Shown here in pieces: positions 38,801 to 46,797 of a DNA stretch of 64,000 bases (position 1 is the first letter of the stretch; each line of letters starts with the position of its first letter). This DNA is from Paratinospora sagittata (Eukaryota; Streptophyta; Magnoliopsida; Ranunculales; Menispermaceae), in the NCBI GenBank assembly GCA_035771175.1, contig CM069593.1, forward strand, positions 40,919,741 through 40,983,740, written 5' to 3'. A program made the translations under genes and the position numbers. Below the pieces are notes generated by a model, which worked only from the letters and a program-made list of their open reading frames with translations, had not been told where the DNA came from and made no database searches.

Positions 38801-41800
38801 GCTGAGGAAGCAGATTCATGTAACCGACTCCATGTAGTTGGGAAAAGCTTCGTTGAGTTGAGTTTAAATTGTAATTTTTCTAGAACTGAACTTGTTATGT
38901 GATTTTAGTAGGTGACTCCAAGTCCAACTGACCAACTTGTTTTTACGTTCTCAAGTCAATAAGCTGAAAGTTTTAGTTTGCTGTAACTTTGTTTGCATGT
39001 AGTTTTTGTCCCTAACACTGCTAATAGATTCAGATTCATCATGGTGCTTAGTGATGAAAACTTTGGCTGTTTGGAGTCCCATAGGTTATTTTATTTTCTT
39101 CTTTTTTCCTTAAAAGTTTTCTTGGTCATTCTTTTTTGAAGTACTCATGGCTTAGGCATCGTCTCTTGAAGGAAAAATGTGCAACTACCACATTTAAATC
39201 TTTATTTTCTTTATTTCTTTATTTATCTTTCTAACTTTTGTAAGAACTAACCTTTGGCCATGATGCTAGTGTATTGTACACGACACATCTTTTTTTTGAA
39301 AGGAAGCTATTGTACACGACACATCTTTTTTTTTAAAGGAAGCTATTGTACACGACACATCTTGTAGGATTTAAGTTTGTCAATGTCAAATGTGTTATAT
39401 GGACTTTAGTTTGTGTTACAGCTGGATCAATTTAAGTGTATATTAGATTGATTTAGTTGCTTTTAAAGGATTGGATCAATTTAATTTTTGTCGAGGTCTT
39501 GGAAAATTGTTCCTAGACTTTTGTTGTTGCGACAGATGTGTTAAGATCGATTTATTTTTATCCAGAAATGATTTAACTCCAGGCATATGGCCTGCAGGAT
39601 CAATCCCAGGAATTTCAGGATTGGTCCTACTGAGAAGGTTTGCTCAAGTATATATTCAACTGAGATTTCTTCGTTCATCTCTTTTATGAAATGTTTGCTA
39701 GTCTGAGACGAGATTTGCTTCTATGTTTTTCTGATAGTACTAAGGTTTCTACGAGAGATTTTTGTGAAAGATCAAGTGTTTGTGTGTTGGAGATTTCTGT
39801 GGTGGTTGAGAAATTGTTGATTTATTGTAGAATAAATTGTTCTTTGAAGATCTGGTGGATTCCAAATTACCTGGTGGATTCCTGGTGGTATAGTTCCCCT
39901 ATTTGTCTTTTATACTTGCAAGAATGTATAATCTGAATTTTAATTCAGGGGATAAGATCTGCATCTAGTTGTTTCCTGACATCCTCGCTGTTTTCCACCT
40001 AACCACATTAAAAACAAAGTTTGTAGTGGTTTTGATTTGGTCTTTTATGTTTGCCATTGAATCTATAAATAGATGCAAATTGAAATTCTAATTGAACTTT
40101 CACATATATCTATATCCTTATCATGATTAAAATTTAAATAAAGATTCCTATCCATGTCCCTCTGTTTTGGGATCCTTTTGTGGTCATGCTTGTCACATGT
40201 ATTCTTTGTGCATGAACTAGTGTTTGCTCATGTAGCCTTTTCATTTTCACTTTGACATTGTATTAGTAGTCTAAAACCCATCTTGAGTCCTTGTAAGTTT
40301 GAATGTCCTCTTTGTGGATCTTATTTTGCAGATTGCTATTGTTGAGATACCAGAGGTATACATGGGACCTGTGGTTGAACTTCTAGGGAGAAGACGAGGA
40401 CAAATGACTGATATGCAAGGGATCGGGTTTGTCATGATCTTTGTTATTTATGATCTCCATGATTGGATCTCTTCTAATACCGGACAATTCTGTGTGTGTG
40501 TGTGTGTGTGTAAATGGCATCAATAGATTCAATACACATACTGGAAGAAATTGATTTAAGCAAAAGAGACTGGAAAAAGTCATATTTCCATTAACTAGTA
40601 AAGTTTTGCACAAATGTTCACATAAGCCAAACTAGCATGATAATTTTTTTTATTCTGAGAATCAGAATAAAGATCTCTGATATATTCAAGGGAATCTAGG
40701 AGTAGTTTCATGGAGGTAAAATAAGTGATTTCAAGATTTTAGCCATCTAGCAGTGCAGTGATCATACCAGGATCAAGGGATCCCTTCTCAAGTGGCTTTT
40801 GGTGTGTGTTTAAATCCTAGGCATAGACCAGTTGAGATATTGGAGTGTCTTATGTTAATCTGTTGTGCTCTTTGTGATTCTAATGGTAAATCTGGGAATC
40901 ATATGTTCATCCCACTGGGAGATTTTGTATCAATTATGGTCTTCCTTTTTGGACTCATCTAATTTGTATTGGGATTCTCCCTGAATTGTTTCCTGATGTC
41001 CTTAGGAATTGAGATTTTGAGTCTTTTCCTCAAACAGTAGGGCATATTTTGAGACAGTTACTCTTTCCTACCATCTGGATTGTTTGATGTGAGAATGATA
41101 GATACTCAGTGTGAAGGATCTATCATCCAGTGTTTTTCTTTGAATCATTAATGTCTAGATGGGAGATGTCATGTACTTTCTGTGAAATGTTCTGTATCTT
41201 TTCTTGTTCCATTGTTCTTTTTTTCCCATTTTTTAAAATAATTTTGAGTCTTTTTTCATAAAAAATCTGCGTTTGTCCAGAAAAAAAGTTGTTTTGGATA
41301 ATTTTGTTTGGCTGTATTTGCTCTCAAGCCCGTCATAACTAGATTTGGCCCGTATCAATGAAGGAGGTTGCTTTCTGTGGTATATAAGAGAAATATCACC
41401 TTTTCATACTCCAATACTTTTTGCATATTTTAATGGTGCATGGTTTAGTTATTTTGATTAGTTTTATGCTACTCTATTTGCTTTGTGCTAAAGCGGTGCC
41501 CGTGAACTTATTATTTGAATTTCTTTCTGCTACTAGGTCGGAGGGTACAACACTAGTTAAATACAAGATACCAACTCGTGGTCTTCTAGGGCTGCGAAAT
41601 GCAATATTGACAGTTTCTCGAGGGACAGCAGTTCTTAACACAATATTTGATAGCTATGGACCCTGGGCTGGAGATATTAGCACCCGAGATCAGGGATCAT
41701 TGGTGAATCCTTTTAACTCCCCTAAATTTGGCTATTATGACAGAAAAGATGATGTGTCTCACATGACTGAACATGATGCTTAGGTTGCATGTGAAGATGG

Positions 41801-43182
41801 AACAACAACATCATATGCTCTTTCGAGTTCTCAGGAAAGAGGGCAGATGTTTGTTGGCCCTGGTTTTGATGCGTACAAAGGTCAAATAGTTGGCATACAT
41901 CAACGTCCAGGTGACTTGTCTCTTAATGTGTGCAAGAAGAAGGCTGCAACAAATGTTCGCTCAAACAAGGAACAAACAGGTGAGAAACTAGCTTGAACAA
42001 TTTATTATTTGTTATCTCCTTGTTTATTTGAATGCAATGATATATGCCCGAGACATTATTTCCTTTTTCGAAGGGCAAAAGTTCATTTATCAGTTTTGAA
42101 CTGGAACGAATCATTCATTCCTGAATGGTGGATTTTCTTTCTGATGCTATCAAAGACATGCTCAGCAAATAATTGTTCAAAAGTATCTTGGAGAAACTGT
42201 TAATGAACCTGTATGGACTTACACACCTAAATTAAGCACAGATGTGAAACCAATTTCTGTGTACCCTCAGCTCCCGATTGGCAGGTTATGCTTGCTTAAA
42301 TGGAAATAGGTTGCAATTTTTAAGAACTGTGTAATTTGGCCTCAGCATTCTTGCTATGTTTGGTGGGATTCATATAACTATCACGTGGAAAATCAGACTT
42401 GGCACTTGGCAGGAATGCCTGCACTGAGCGCATTCTTAATGGAAAACTTCAATTTTTCTTACGTCTTTTCCTTTGGCTACTATTTGTATTTCATATGCGT
42501 GACACTCAATTATATGCTGTTTTAGGGTTGAACTCATGTTCAATAGATTGACACAGATAAGCAAGCTTTGAGGTCATTAATTCAAACCAAACCTCAGAGT
42601 GAAAATAAATTATGCTATCATTAGAAAAATTCTCTTTCTGCCTCAATTAACCAGTCTGTGGTTTAAGAGGCAAGTTTCGCATTCTAGATGCAGATTGTGG
42701 TACTCAGTTAAATGCATCTGTTTTGTAATCACTAACAAGTATATATATAGTTAGATAAACTCTGGCTTATCTGGCTTATGAGACTAATTAGCACTAGCAA
42801 TAAAAGAATGAATGCTCTTTTCTATTTTGAAAAGAGCATTTTGGGTGTGTTGCCTGCTGTACTTAGAAGACCTATGAGCCAAAGAGGTAAATGATGTTGC
42901 CTTTGGCTTTGATACTTCAATTTATTTAGGAACTAATTTGCACTTTTGTCCTTCACCCTGTTGTTGCAGTAAATTTATATAACAGTAGGAACTATTTATT
43001 TATGTTTAATTGAAAATCTATTCCTGTGTTTTTTTTTTTTTCATGCAGTTATTCTTGATACCCCCTTGGATTATAGTCTTGATGACTGTATTGAATACAT
43101 TCAAGAAGATGAACTTGTGGAGGTAACTCCTTCAAGTATTAGAATGTGCAAGAACCCAAAGTTTGGGAAGAAGTCAAAGTAA
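8666..43182 (+). CDS. SVR3: Chloroplast TypA/BipA-type translational GTPase (SVR3-like), 14 exons
   Basis: Joined exons 8666-8873, 15813-15925, 16496-16699, 20211-20387, 20490-20642, 31313-31402, 33475-33609, 33751-33867, 35892-36043, 36114-36198, 40332-40426, 41537-41702, 41784-41979 and 43049-43182 give 674 codons plus TAA, with every phase matching and GT/AG at each border. The product is a ribosome-associated GTPase of the TypA/BipA family. In plants this type acts in the plastid stroma and supports chloroplast translation, rRNA maturation and cold tolerance (family knowledge). Seen here: a Ser/Arg/Asn-rich N-terminus with IKC near residue 57 as a likely transit-peptide end, G1 AHVDHGKT (89-96), G2 RGIT (129-132), G3 DTPGH (151-155), G4 NKID (205-208), then domain 2, an EF-G-like domain and the TypA C-terminal domain ending in a basic tail. 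Length matches plant homologues. About 32.5 kb of intron is mostly transposon sequence, but no exon is damaged. Confidence 0.96.
9481..10732. repeat. Long foldback in TypA intron 1
   Basis: Arms 9481-10093 and 10109-10732 are inverted copies of about 615 bp, roughly 85 % alike by eye, around a 15-bp loop. Both arms contain AGATGTCATGGAGCCAATCTT or its reverse complement, and the repeat includes the GAGAGAGAGGTTCATTTGAAG segment. No transposase is seen and the family is not recognised. As intron sequence it would be transcribed into a long hairpin. Confidence 0.85.
10735..11440 (-). pseudogene. Antisense Ty1/copia gag-protease fragment
   Basis: Read on the minus strand from 11440 down: a CCHC-like knuckle ([16 protein letters not shown]), a protease start with [12 protein letters not shown] in place of the usual WILDSG, then [26 protein letters not shown] and a GAG-pre-integrase stretch ending [10 protein letters not shown]. 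Frames are broken and the catalytic Asp appears replaced by Asn. It abuts the foldback directly. Confidence 0.75.
11441..12618. other. Intron 1 interval, nothing identified
   Basis: AT-rich intronic sequence without recognisable coding, RNA or element ends. Confidence 0.4.
12619..15578 (+). mobile_element. 5'-truncated L1 LINE in intron 1
   Basis: It begins abruptly inside ORF2 (GWEG..MHKLKF motif) and ends in an A-rich tail near 15578 after ACTTTTAGTTTCTTT, an ending shared with the other L1 tails in this gene. ORF1 and the endonuclease are missing, as in target-primed insertions that stopped early. It is sense to TypA. No target duplication was identified. Confidence 0.88.
12625..15480 (+). 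pseudogene. L1 ORF2 remnant (reverse transcriptase and zinc-binding tail)
   Basis: The segment has the pre-RT region with [44 protein letters not shown] (motif A), [22 protein letters not shown], the catalytic FADD within [10 protein letters not shown], and [10 protein letters not shown]. It ends in a zf-RVT domain ([14 protein letters not shown], then [18 protein letters not shown]) and terminates WAAFCT at 15478. Stops occur at 13339, 13594, 14559 and 14776, and a frame change lies near 13450-13480. It cannot encode an active protein. Confidence 0.9.
15813..15925 (+). CDS. SVR3: TypA exon 2 (G1/P-loop)
   Basis: Acceptor TTGCAG/TAGGGG completes a Val codon with the last base of exon 1. It encodes residues 70-107, including [17 protein letters not shown], the phosphate-binding loop. 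Donor CAAAG/GTAGC, phase 0. Confidence 0.96.
15926..16495 (+). other. Intron 2
   Basis: 570 bp of AT-rich intron with no element recognised. Confidence 0.6.
16496..16699 (+). CDS. SVR3: TypA exon 3 (switch I and II)
   Basis: Acceptor TGTAG/GTGTTC. Residues 108-175 carry the switch I element ERERGIT and the switch II element [16 protein letters not shown]. Donor TTAGTG/GTAATG, phase 0. Reading through the donor meets a stop in the intron. Confidence 0.96.
17290..17525 (+). pseudogene. Possible degraded L1 tail in intron 3
   Basis: Translation in shifting frames gives LRDHWKVV followed by a [13 protein letters not shown] stretch, reminiscent of the end of the L1 zinc-binding domain. It is heavily decayed and weakly supported. 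Confidence 0.35.
17955..19735 (+). mobile_element. RTE-clade LINE remnant in intron 3
   Basis: The RT pieces are [29 protein letters not shown] and [12 protein letters not shown] (motif A) at about 18000-18200. After a nested L1 (18343-18821) come [12 protein letters not shown] (motif C, where FADD has become ADE), [26 protein letters not shown] residues, RGRGR and [11 protein letters not shown] near 19700. The 3' end GTTGAGTTGG is typical of plant RTE. Many stops and indels; inactive. Confidence 0.85.
18343..18821 (-). mobile_element. Truncated L1 nested inside the RTE element
   Basis: It opens on the plus strand with a T run (its poly-A tail reversed). The minus strand encodes the zf-RVT end with [17 protein letters not shown], WEFLECN and [21 protein letters not shown] repeats on both sides (18336-18342 and 18822-18828), and removing the insert restores the RTE frame through SEFLI. 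Confidence 0.82.
20211..20387 (+). CDS. SVR3: TypA exon 4 (G4 NKID)
   Basis: Acceptor CTTTTAG/GTAGAT. Residues 176-234 include [12 protein letters not shown] and the guanine-specificity motif NKID, followed by a [17 protein letters not shown] helix. Donor AACAG/GTGATT, phase 0. Confidence 0.96.
20490..20642 (+). CDS. SVR3: TypA exon 5 (end of G domain)
   Basis: Acceptor GATGCAG/TGTGAT. Residues 235-285 include the G5-like [10 protein letters not shown] and a PGP turn. It ends QML just before donor GTTAGT. The next intron is 10.7 kb and contains a full copia element. Confidence 0.93.
20898..21183 (+). repeat. 5' LTR of intron-5 copia
   Basis: 286 bp, TGTTACGG to TACAACA, with a TATTTATA box near 21055. 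About 20 differences from the 3' LTR by eye, mostly transitions. Confidence 0.92.
23395..23575. repeat. Dyad repeat cluster CTCAACTT...GGCTTGAG
   Basis: Six units of about 19 nt, variants of CTCRACTTRCAGGCTTGAG, spaced about 30-40 bp and linked by AACTACCTATACC-type spacers. CTCAA and TTGAG at the unit ends can pair. Confidence 0.75.
24228..24915. repeat. Hairpin array GGGCGCT-N11-AGCGTCC in solo LTR
   Basis: Seven clear units start near 24304, 24348, 24411, 24466, 24531, 24636 and 24889. One unit has a 12-nt loop (24782), and four are broken (24228, 24580, 24727, 24830). Arms pair over 7 bp, with one G-T position that would be a G-U wobble in RNA. Loops are nearly always 11 nt but differ in sequence. 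The right arm is usually followed by TGA. Confidence 0.8.
28277..28563 (+). repeat. 3' LTR of intron-5 copia
   Basis: 287 bp, TGTTATGG to TACAACA, directly after the purine tract GAGGGGGAG. Confidence 0.92.
28569..29580. other. Intron 5 interval with short duplication
   Basis: No gene seen. A 29-bp stretch ACCTAGTGTAGAAACCTCC... occurs at 29348 and again at 29388 (period 40). Confidence 0.5.
29890..30374 (+). mobile_element. L1 3' tail inside the hAT-like element
   Basis: Encodes the zinc-binding end: [20 protein letters not shown], then [34 protein letters not shown] and DHWKVVCLG. It ends CTTTTAGTTTCTTTTTTT. Internal deletion and stops are present. Confidence 0.78.
30588..30680 (-). mobile_element. 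Antisense RTE 3' end fragment
   Basis: AACTCAACTAAGTCTCTTTCC and GGGCTAACTTGACATTCAACTT match the reverse complement of plant RTE 3' ends, as also seen at 43870. It continues past the SINE at 30869. Confidence 0.6.
30681..30868 (-). mobile_element. Au-like tRNA-derived SINE, antisense
   Basis: On the minus strand it begins with an ACCTTGGTGCAATAGTAAG A-box region, followed by GTGTGACC, GGTCACGAGTTCAATG (B box), ATGGAAATAGCCTC and GACTATGTAC, the usual order of plant Au-like SINEs. TCAACTTACAAT (30669-30680) and CCAACTTGCAAT (30869-30880) flank it as a decayed target duplication within the RTE fragment. Confidence 0.78.
31313..31402 (+). CDS. SVR3: TypA exon 6 (start of domain 2)
   Basis: Acceptor ACTTAG/GCGACA, 54 bp after a run of about 20 T that may act as an unusually long polypyrimidine tract. 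Residues 286-315 include [19 protein letters not shown]. Donor GAAG/GTGAGA. Confidence 0.95.
31844..32680. mobile_element. hAT-type MITE, copy 1 (intron 6)
   Basis: 837 bp with inverted ends CAAGGATCGAAAATTC and GAATTTTTGAACCATG, and perfect 8-bp duplication GTTACAAG at 31836-31843 and 32681-32688. AT-rich and non-coding. A second copy in inverse orientation lies at 53912-57772. Confidence 0.9.
32681..33474. other. Rest of intron 6
   Basis: AT-rich intron sequence; no element or gene recognised. Confidence 0.5.
33475..33609 (+). CDS. SVR3: TypA exon 7 (domain 2)
   Basis: Acceptor TTATAG/GTGTGT. Residues 316-360 include [17 protein letters not shown] and [10 protein letters not shown], the conserved EF-Tu domain-2-like beta barrel. 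Donor TTATG/GTAGGC. Confidence 0.95.
33751..33867 (+). CDS. SVR3: TypA exon 8
   Basis: Acceptor ATGGAG/ATTGGA. Residues 361-399 include [25 protein letters not shown] and GRE, the linker to the EF-G III-like domain. Donor GTGAG/GTATTC. A 676-bp L1 tail sits about 120 bp into the following intron. Confidence 0.95.
33986..34661 (+). mobile_element. Truncated L1 in intron 8
   Basis: 676 bp covering the zinc-binding end: [70 protein letters not shown], ending WANFV, then a 3' UTR and an A13 tail. One frameshift near 34140. TTTTATGAA occurs at 33977-33985 and 34662-34670 as a perfect 9-bp target duplication. Confidence 0.92.
34671..35891. other. Rest of intron 8
   Basis: No gene or element recognised. 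An (ATT)n tract lies near 35527-35552. Confidence 0.5.
35892..36043 (+). CDS. SVR3: TypA exon 9
   Basis: Acceptor GTTCAG/GGAAAA. Residues 400-449 plus two bases include [28 protein letters not shown] and [14 protein letters not shown], the most conserved family stretch outside the G domain. Donor ACAT/GTGAGT. Confidence 0.96.
36114..36198 (+). CDS. SVR3: TypA exon 10
   Basis: Acceptor TTCCAG/GCGAAG. Its first base completes the Met codon, giving [19 protein letters not shown]. Residues 451-478. Donor TTGAG/GTGATC, phase 0. Confidence 0.95.
37080..37680 (-). pseudogene. Possible antisense LINE RT remnant in intron 10
   Basis: Minus-strand translation gives [20 protein letters not shown] followed by [11 protein letters not shown], resembling the region after the RT catalytic box of L1-type LINEs. 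The upstream part ([18 protein letters not shown]) is not recognised. Broken by stops; low confidence. Confidence 0.35.
38285..38866 (+). mobile_element. RTE LINE 3' fragment in intron 10
   Basis: Encodes the RTE C-terminus in broken frames: [16 protein letters not shown], [64 protein letters not shown] and EEADSC, ending GTTGAGTTGAG. Same family as the element at 17955-19735 but a separate, 5'-truncated copy. Confidence 0.85.
38867..40331. other. Rest of intron 10
   Basis: No gene seen. A 36-bp unit containing ATTGTACACGACACATC occurs three times at 39273, 39309 and 39345, separated by T/A-rich filler. Confidence 0.55.
40332..40426 (+). CDS. SVR3: TypA exon 11 (EF-G C-like domain)
   Basis: Acceptor TTGCAG/ATTGCT. 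Residues 479-509 plus two bases encode the [21 protein letters not shown] element. Donor TCGG/GTTTGT. A (GT)n tract begins about 65 bp into the intron. Confidence 0.95.
40491..40511. repeat. (TG)n microsatellite in intron 11
   Basis: About ten uninterrupted TG units. Confidence 0.9.
40820..41240 (+). pseudogene. Degraded L1 tail in intron 11
   Basis: Shifting frames give [36 protein letters not shown] and ARYSECEGSI, matching the L1 zinc-binding tail (CxxC...H...C pattern decayed). No tail or duplication is clear. Confidence 0.55.
41537..41702 (+). CDS. SVR3: TypA exon 12
   Basis: Acceptor ACTAG/GTCGGA restores a Gly codon. Residues 511-565 include [35 protein letters not shown] and STRDQGSL. 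Donor CATTG/GTGAAT. Confidence 0.96.
41784..41979 (+). CDS. SVR3: TypA exon 13 (C-terminal domain)
   Basis: Acceptor GCTTAG/GTTGCA. Residues 566-630 plus one base include [39 protein letters not shown] and RSNKEQT, hallmark of the TypA C-terminal ribosome-binding domain. Donor AACAG/GTGAGA. Confidence 0.96.
41980..43048. other. Intron 13
   Basis: 1.07 kb with no element recognised. A relatively GC-balanced stretch at 42165-42290 does not continue the TypA frame. Confidence 0.5.
43049..43182 (+). CDS. SVR3: TypA exon 14 (C-terminus and stop)
   Basis: Acceptor ATGCAG/TTATTC completes a Val codon. Residues 632-674 include [19 protein letters not shown] and a basic tail ending KKSK before TAA at 43180. 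Confidence 0.96.
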
Positions 43183-43700
43183 ATTTATAGTAGAAGAATA
43201 CAAATCAATTGAGGAGCCTTTCCTGCATAATTCAGATCAGTTGATAATCTATCCCTCTGCAATCAAATTAACAAAGCTTCACTAAATATTAATGCTAGTG
43301 CGGGATCTCATTGAGTTTTTAAGCAGTCTAGATTGATCCTTCATGTGGCATACTGCAATTCAACCCATCAAAGGAATACAGGTACAAAAGTAAACTTTAT
43401 TTCCTAATTTTTTGCTTAATATATATGTCTATAAAATCTATTGTTGTGTAATTCAGAATCAACATGAGATTATGAATGCCTGTCATTATTTCTCACATAA
43501 ATTGGCTCCACATTACAGAGATTGTATGAGTCTACATACATTGATGTATTATTAATATCTTGAATCAGTTATCAATGAGATTATTAATGCCTGTTATTAT
43601 TTCTTACATTAAATGGTCTCCAAATTTCAAAGATTGATGTATTTTTAATGCCTTGAATCAGATTTATGCTTGTTTTGTATTCCTTCAAACATCTCCAACT
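43183..43700 (+). other. Presumed TypA 3' UTR and downstream duplication
   Basis: Sequence after the TypA stop. A segment beginning ATGAGATTATGAATGCCTG at 43464 recurs diverged at 43575 (period 111). No canonical AATAAA is evident close to the stop, so the 3' end is unplaced. Confidence 0.4.
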
Positions 43701-43869
43701 TGTAGATGATCCAACTGTTAGTGAACTTGACTTTCATGGCTGAATGACCAGAGGCTTCAATGATTATATTTTATGAGGAAAAAAACCATGAAGCTTGATG
43801 AAGAAGATAAAACAATTGCTAAAACAAGTGTTCAGAAACTTATGTGCTTTTACTGAAGAATGGGGAGAA

Positions 43870-44012
43870 ACTCAACTAAATTTAACTCAACTGAAATAAG
43901 CCTTTTACCAACTACATAAGTTCGGCTATATGAATTTGTTTCTTCCACTCCACTTTATTAAAGGCTAAGTTGACATTTAAATTACAAGAAGTTAAAATTA
44001 ATGGGGGAGAAA
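43870..44012 (-). mobile_element. Antisense RTE 3' end fragment
   Basis: AACTCAACTGAAATAAGCC, CCAACTACATAAGTTCGGC and AGGCTAAGTTGACATTTAAA are the reverse complement of RTE 3' ends like those at 19700 and 38850. Confidence 0.6.
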
Positions 44013-46797
44013 AGTAAGGAAAAAACAAAACAAAATGAAAACTAGATTTTCTTTGGTTCTTTGTTACGTGAAACACAAAATCACTTCTATGACTAGCCTC
44101 ATGCCAACTTGGTATGCACCAATGGAAATCAAATAGTTTTACTTCTGATCTAGAATTTTAACCAACTTTCCTCTTTTTTTTTCTGTTTTTTTACAAGAAA
44201 CATAAAGTATTATATTATAAACATAAGAAAAGGTCCACCGGGATGAGAGGTCCCATAGGAGTTACAGAGAGTGAAGAATGTTGTGCCAATTCAAAAGTCA
44301 GTCCCTTATACTGTAACCCAAAGACAACTTACAAGAACTCATCCAAGTAGCAAACAAAAACAGAGACTGTTCCCATATTCTACTACAAATACTACTATTG
44401 TCCCTAAAAATACGCCTATTACGTTTCGACCAAGTACACCATAAAGTAGCAAAAAAAAAAATACAACGCCAATATTGTTTCAGTTTGCAACCAGCAAGAG
44501 CACTAGGACAAACAAAAAGAGTAACTGGATCCAGTGGTATCGACAACGTGCATTTTTTTCTCCAGTGAGACAACAACTCACAAACAAAACTGCACCCCCC
44601 AAACACATGATCCATCTTCTCTTCATCCGTCTTGCATAAGAAGCACCAAGAAGGGGAAAGATGAGAATTAGGAAACTTCTTTTGAAGAACATCAGCACAA
44701 TTAAGCTTCCTAAGAGCAACAAGCCAACCCAATATTTTAACTTTATTAGGAACATTAGCATTCCAAATAAAATTGGCATGGTCAAAATAAGGTAAATTCG
44801 TGTTGGAGGACATGAAAAGGAAGAAGGATTTAGAGGTGTAGTTCCCAGAAATGTCACCAGTCCAAACAATCTTATCATTGGAGTCACATAGAGTGTAGGA
44901 AGAGAGGCAATGGAGGAGAGCAGGCACTTCCTCCAAGGAGCTGTTTGGGAGATTTCTCCTGAGATGCAGATTCCAATTTTGCCCATGGACAGCATGGGAA
45001 GAAGAGCAGGTGAAGGCAACAACCGAAGCATTATGAAGACCAGATAAAGCATAGATATTAGGGAACCTATTCCTAAAAGCAACATTATCGCACCAAATGT
45101 CTTCCCAAAAAATAGTGGTTAAATCATTACCAACAGGTAAACGAATGAGAGGAGATAAACTTCCAAGGGCATTTAAAAGTAGCACAAGGGCACATACTTG
45201 CATCCCGAGCATTTGCTTGTAAACCATGTCTACTTCTAATGATCCTGGCTCAAAGAACATCTTTTTCATGGTTGAACCTCCACAACCATTTGTCGGCTAG
45301 GGCTTTGTTCCTTCTCAGTAGGTCCTTGATACCCAAACCTCCATGCACAAAGTCCAATTTAACCTTTTCCCATCTAACCAAATGGGAACCTTTTCCTTTC
45401 TCCTCATTCTTCCACAAAAAGTTCCTCATCATTCTCTCAATGACACAAGCAACAAACTTAGGCATTTTGAACGTCGACATAAAATAAGTAGGAATAGCCT
45501 CAAGAACAAATTTAAGTAAAGTAACTCTACTGCCTCTTGACAGAAAACTTCTCTTCCACCCCTTAATCCTTCGATTAACAGTTTGCACAACAGGTTCCCA
45601 GAAAGAAGCCTTGAGGGCATTTCCACCTAAAGGCATACCCAAGTACTTCAGAGGCCAACAGCCGACGGACACCCCTATGTGGTTGGCCATAAAACAAACT
45701 TCCTCATTAGGAATATTAATACTAGCTAATTGACATTTGAAAAGGTTGATACTTAAGCCAGAAATGAAACAGAAACAATCAATGATTTTCATTACATTAT
45801 CAAGACTGCAAACATCCTTCTTGACAAAAAAAAGACAGTCATCGGCATACTGCGTGTGGGAGATGTGAATTTGGTCATTTCCAACAACAAAACCATGCAC
45901 CTTTCCCAGATCTTTAGCCTTAGACACAATACCGTTCAGCACATCAGCAACCATAGTGTATAGAAAAGGGGACAAGTGGTCCTCCTGACGAAGGCTTCTT
46001 GAGCCTTCGATTTTTCCCCTAGGCCTACCATTGATGAACACAGAAAAAGAGACGTTTGAAAGACAACCCTTCATCCAGTTTCTCCATTTGCAGCCAAAAC
46101 CTTTCTTCTCCATGACAAAATCGAGAAAGTTCCATTTCACAAAATCATAAGCCTTAGCAAAATCAACTTTCAACAAGAAACCTTGATTCTTTGTCGATCT
46201 TCAATCATCCACTGCCTCATTGGCGAATAAAACAACATCTATAATATGTTTGTCCTTTACAAAGGCCATCTGGGCTGAAGCTGTAGTGGAATGAAGAACT
46301 TGACGTAACCGATTGGCGAGTATCTTAGCAATGATCTTCTACAAACTGGTGGTTAAACTTATTGGTCGAAAATCACCAGCTTTGATTGAATTTAATTTCT
46401 TCGAGATAAGACAAACATAAGATACATTGGTGCATTTGTTAACCATTCCACCATTATAAAACTCCTCCAACACCTAGAAGAGATCATCTTTAACACTCTC
46501 CCAATTTTTCTGATAAAACAACATGGTGAAACCATCGAGGCCAAGCTCTCACCATCACAAGAAAACACGGCTGATCGTACCACCTCCAAATTGAAACGAC
46601 GTTCCAGCCATTGTTGCTGCTCCTGAGAGATTTGATTCCAATTAATACCATCAATGCCCCAATGCCCATTATCGAAATTAGAGAAAACCTTTCTGAAATG
46701 CTCCACAATCATCTAGAAAATGTCCTCAACATTGTCCACCACCAAACCATCCTTGCTCTCCAGTTTAGATATAAAATTTTTAGATCTTGTAACGCTC

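Noticed and set aside
42165..42290. Extra TypA exon in intron 13
   Set aside because: The family protein continues directly from exon 13 (KEQT) to exon 14 (VILDTP), and this stretch has stops in frame.
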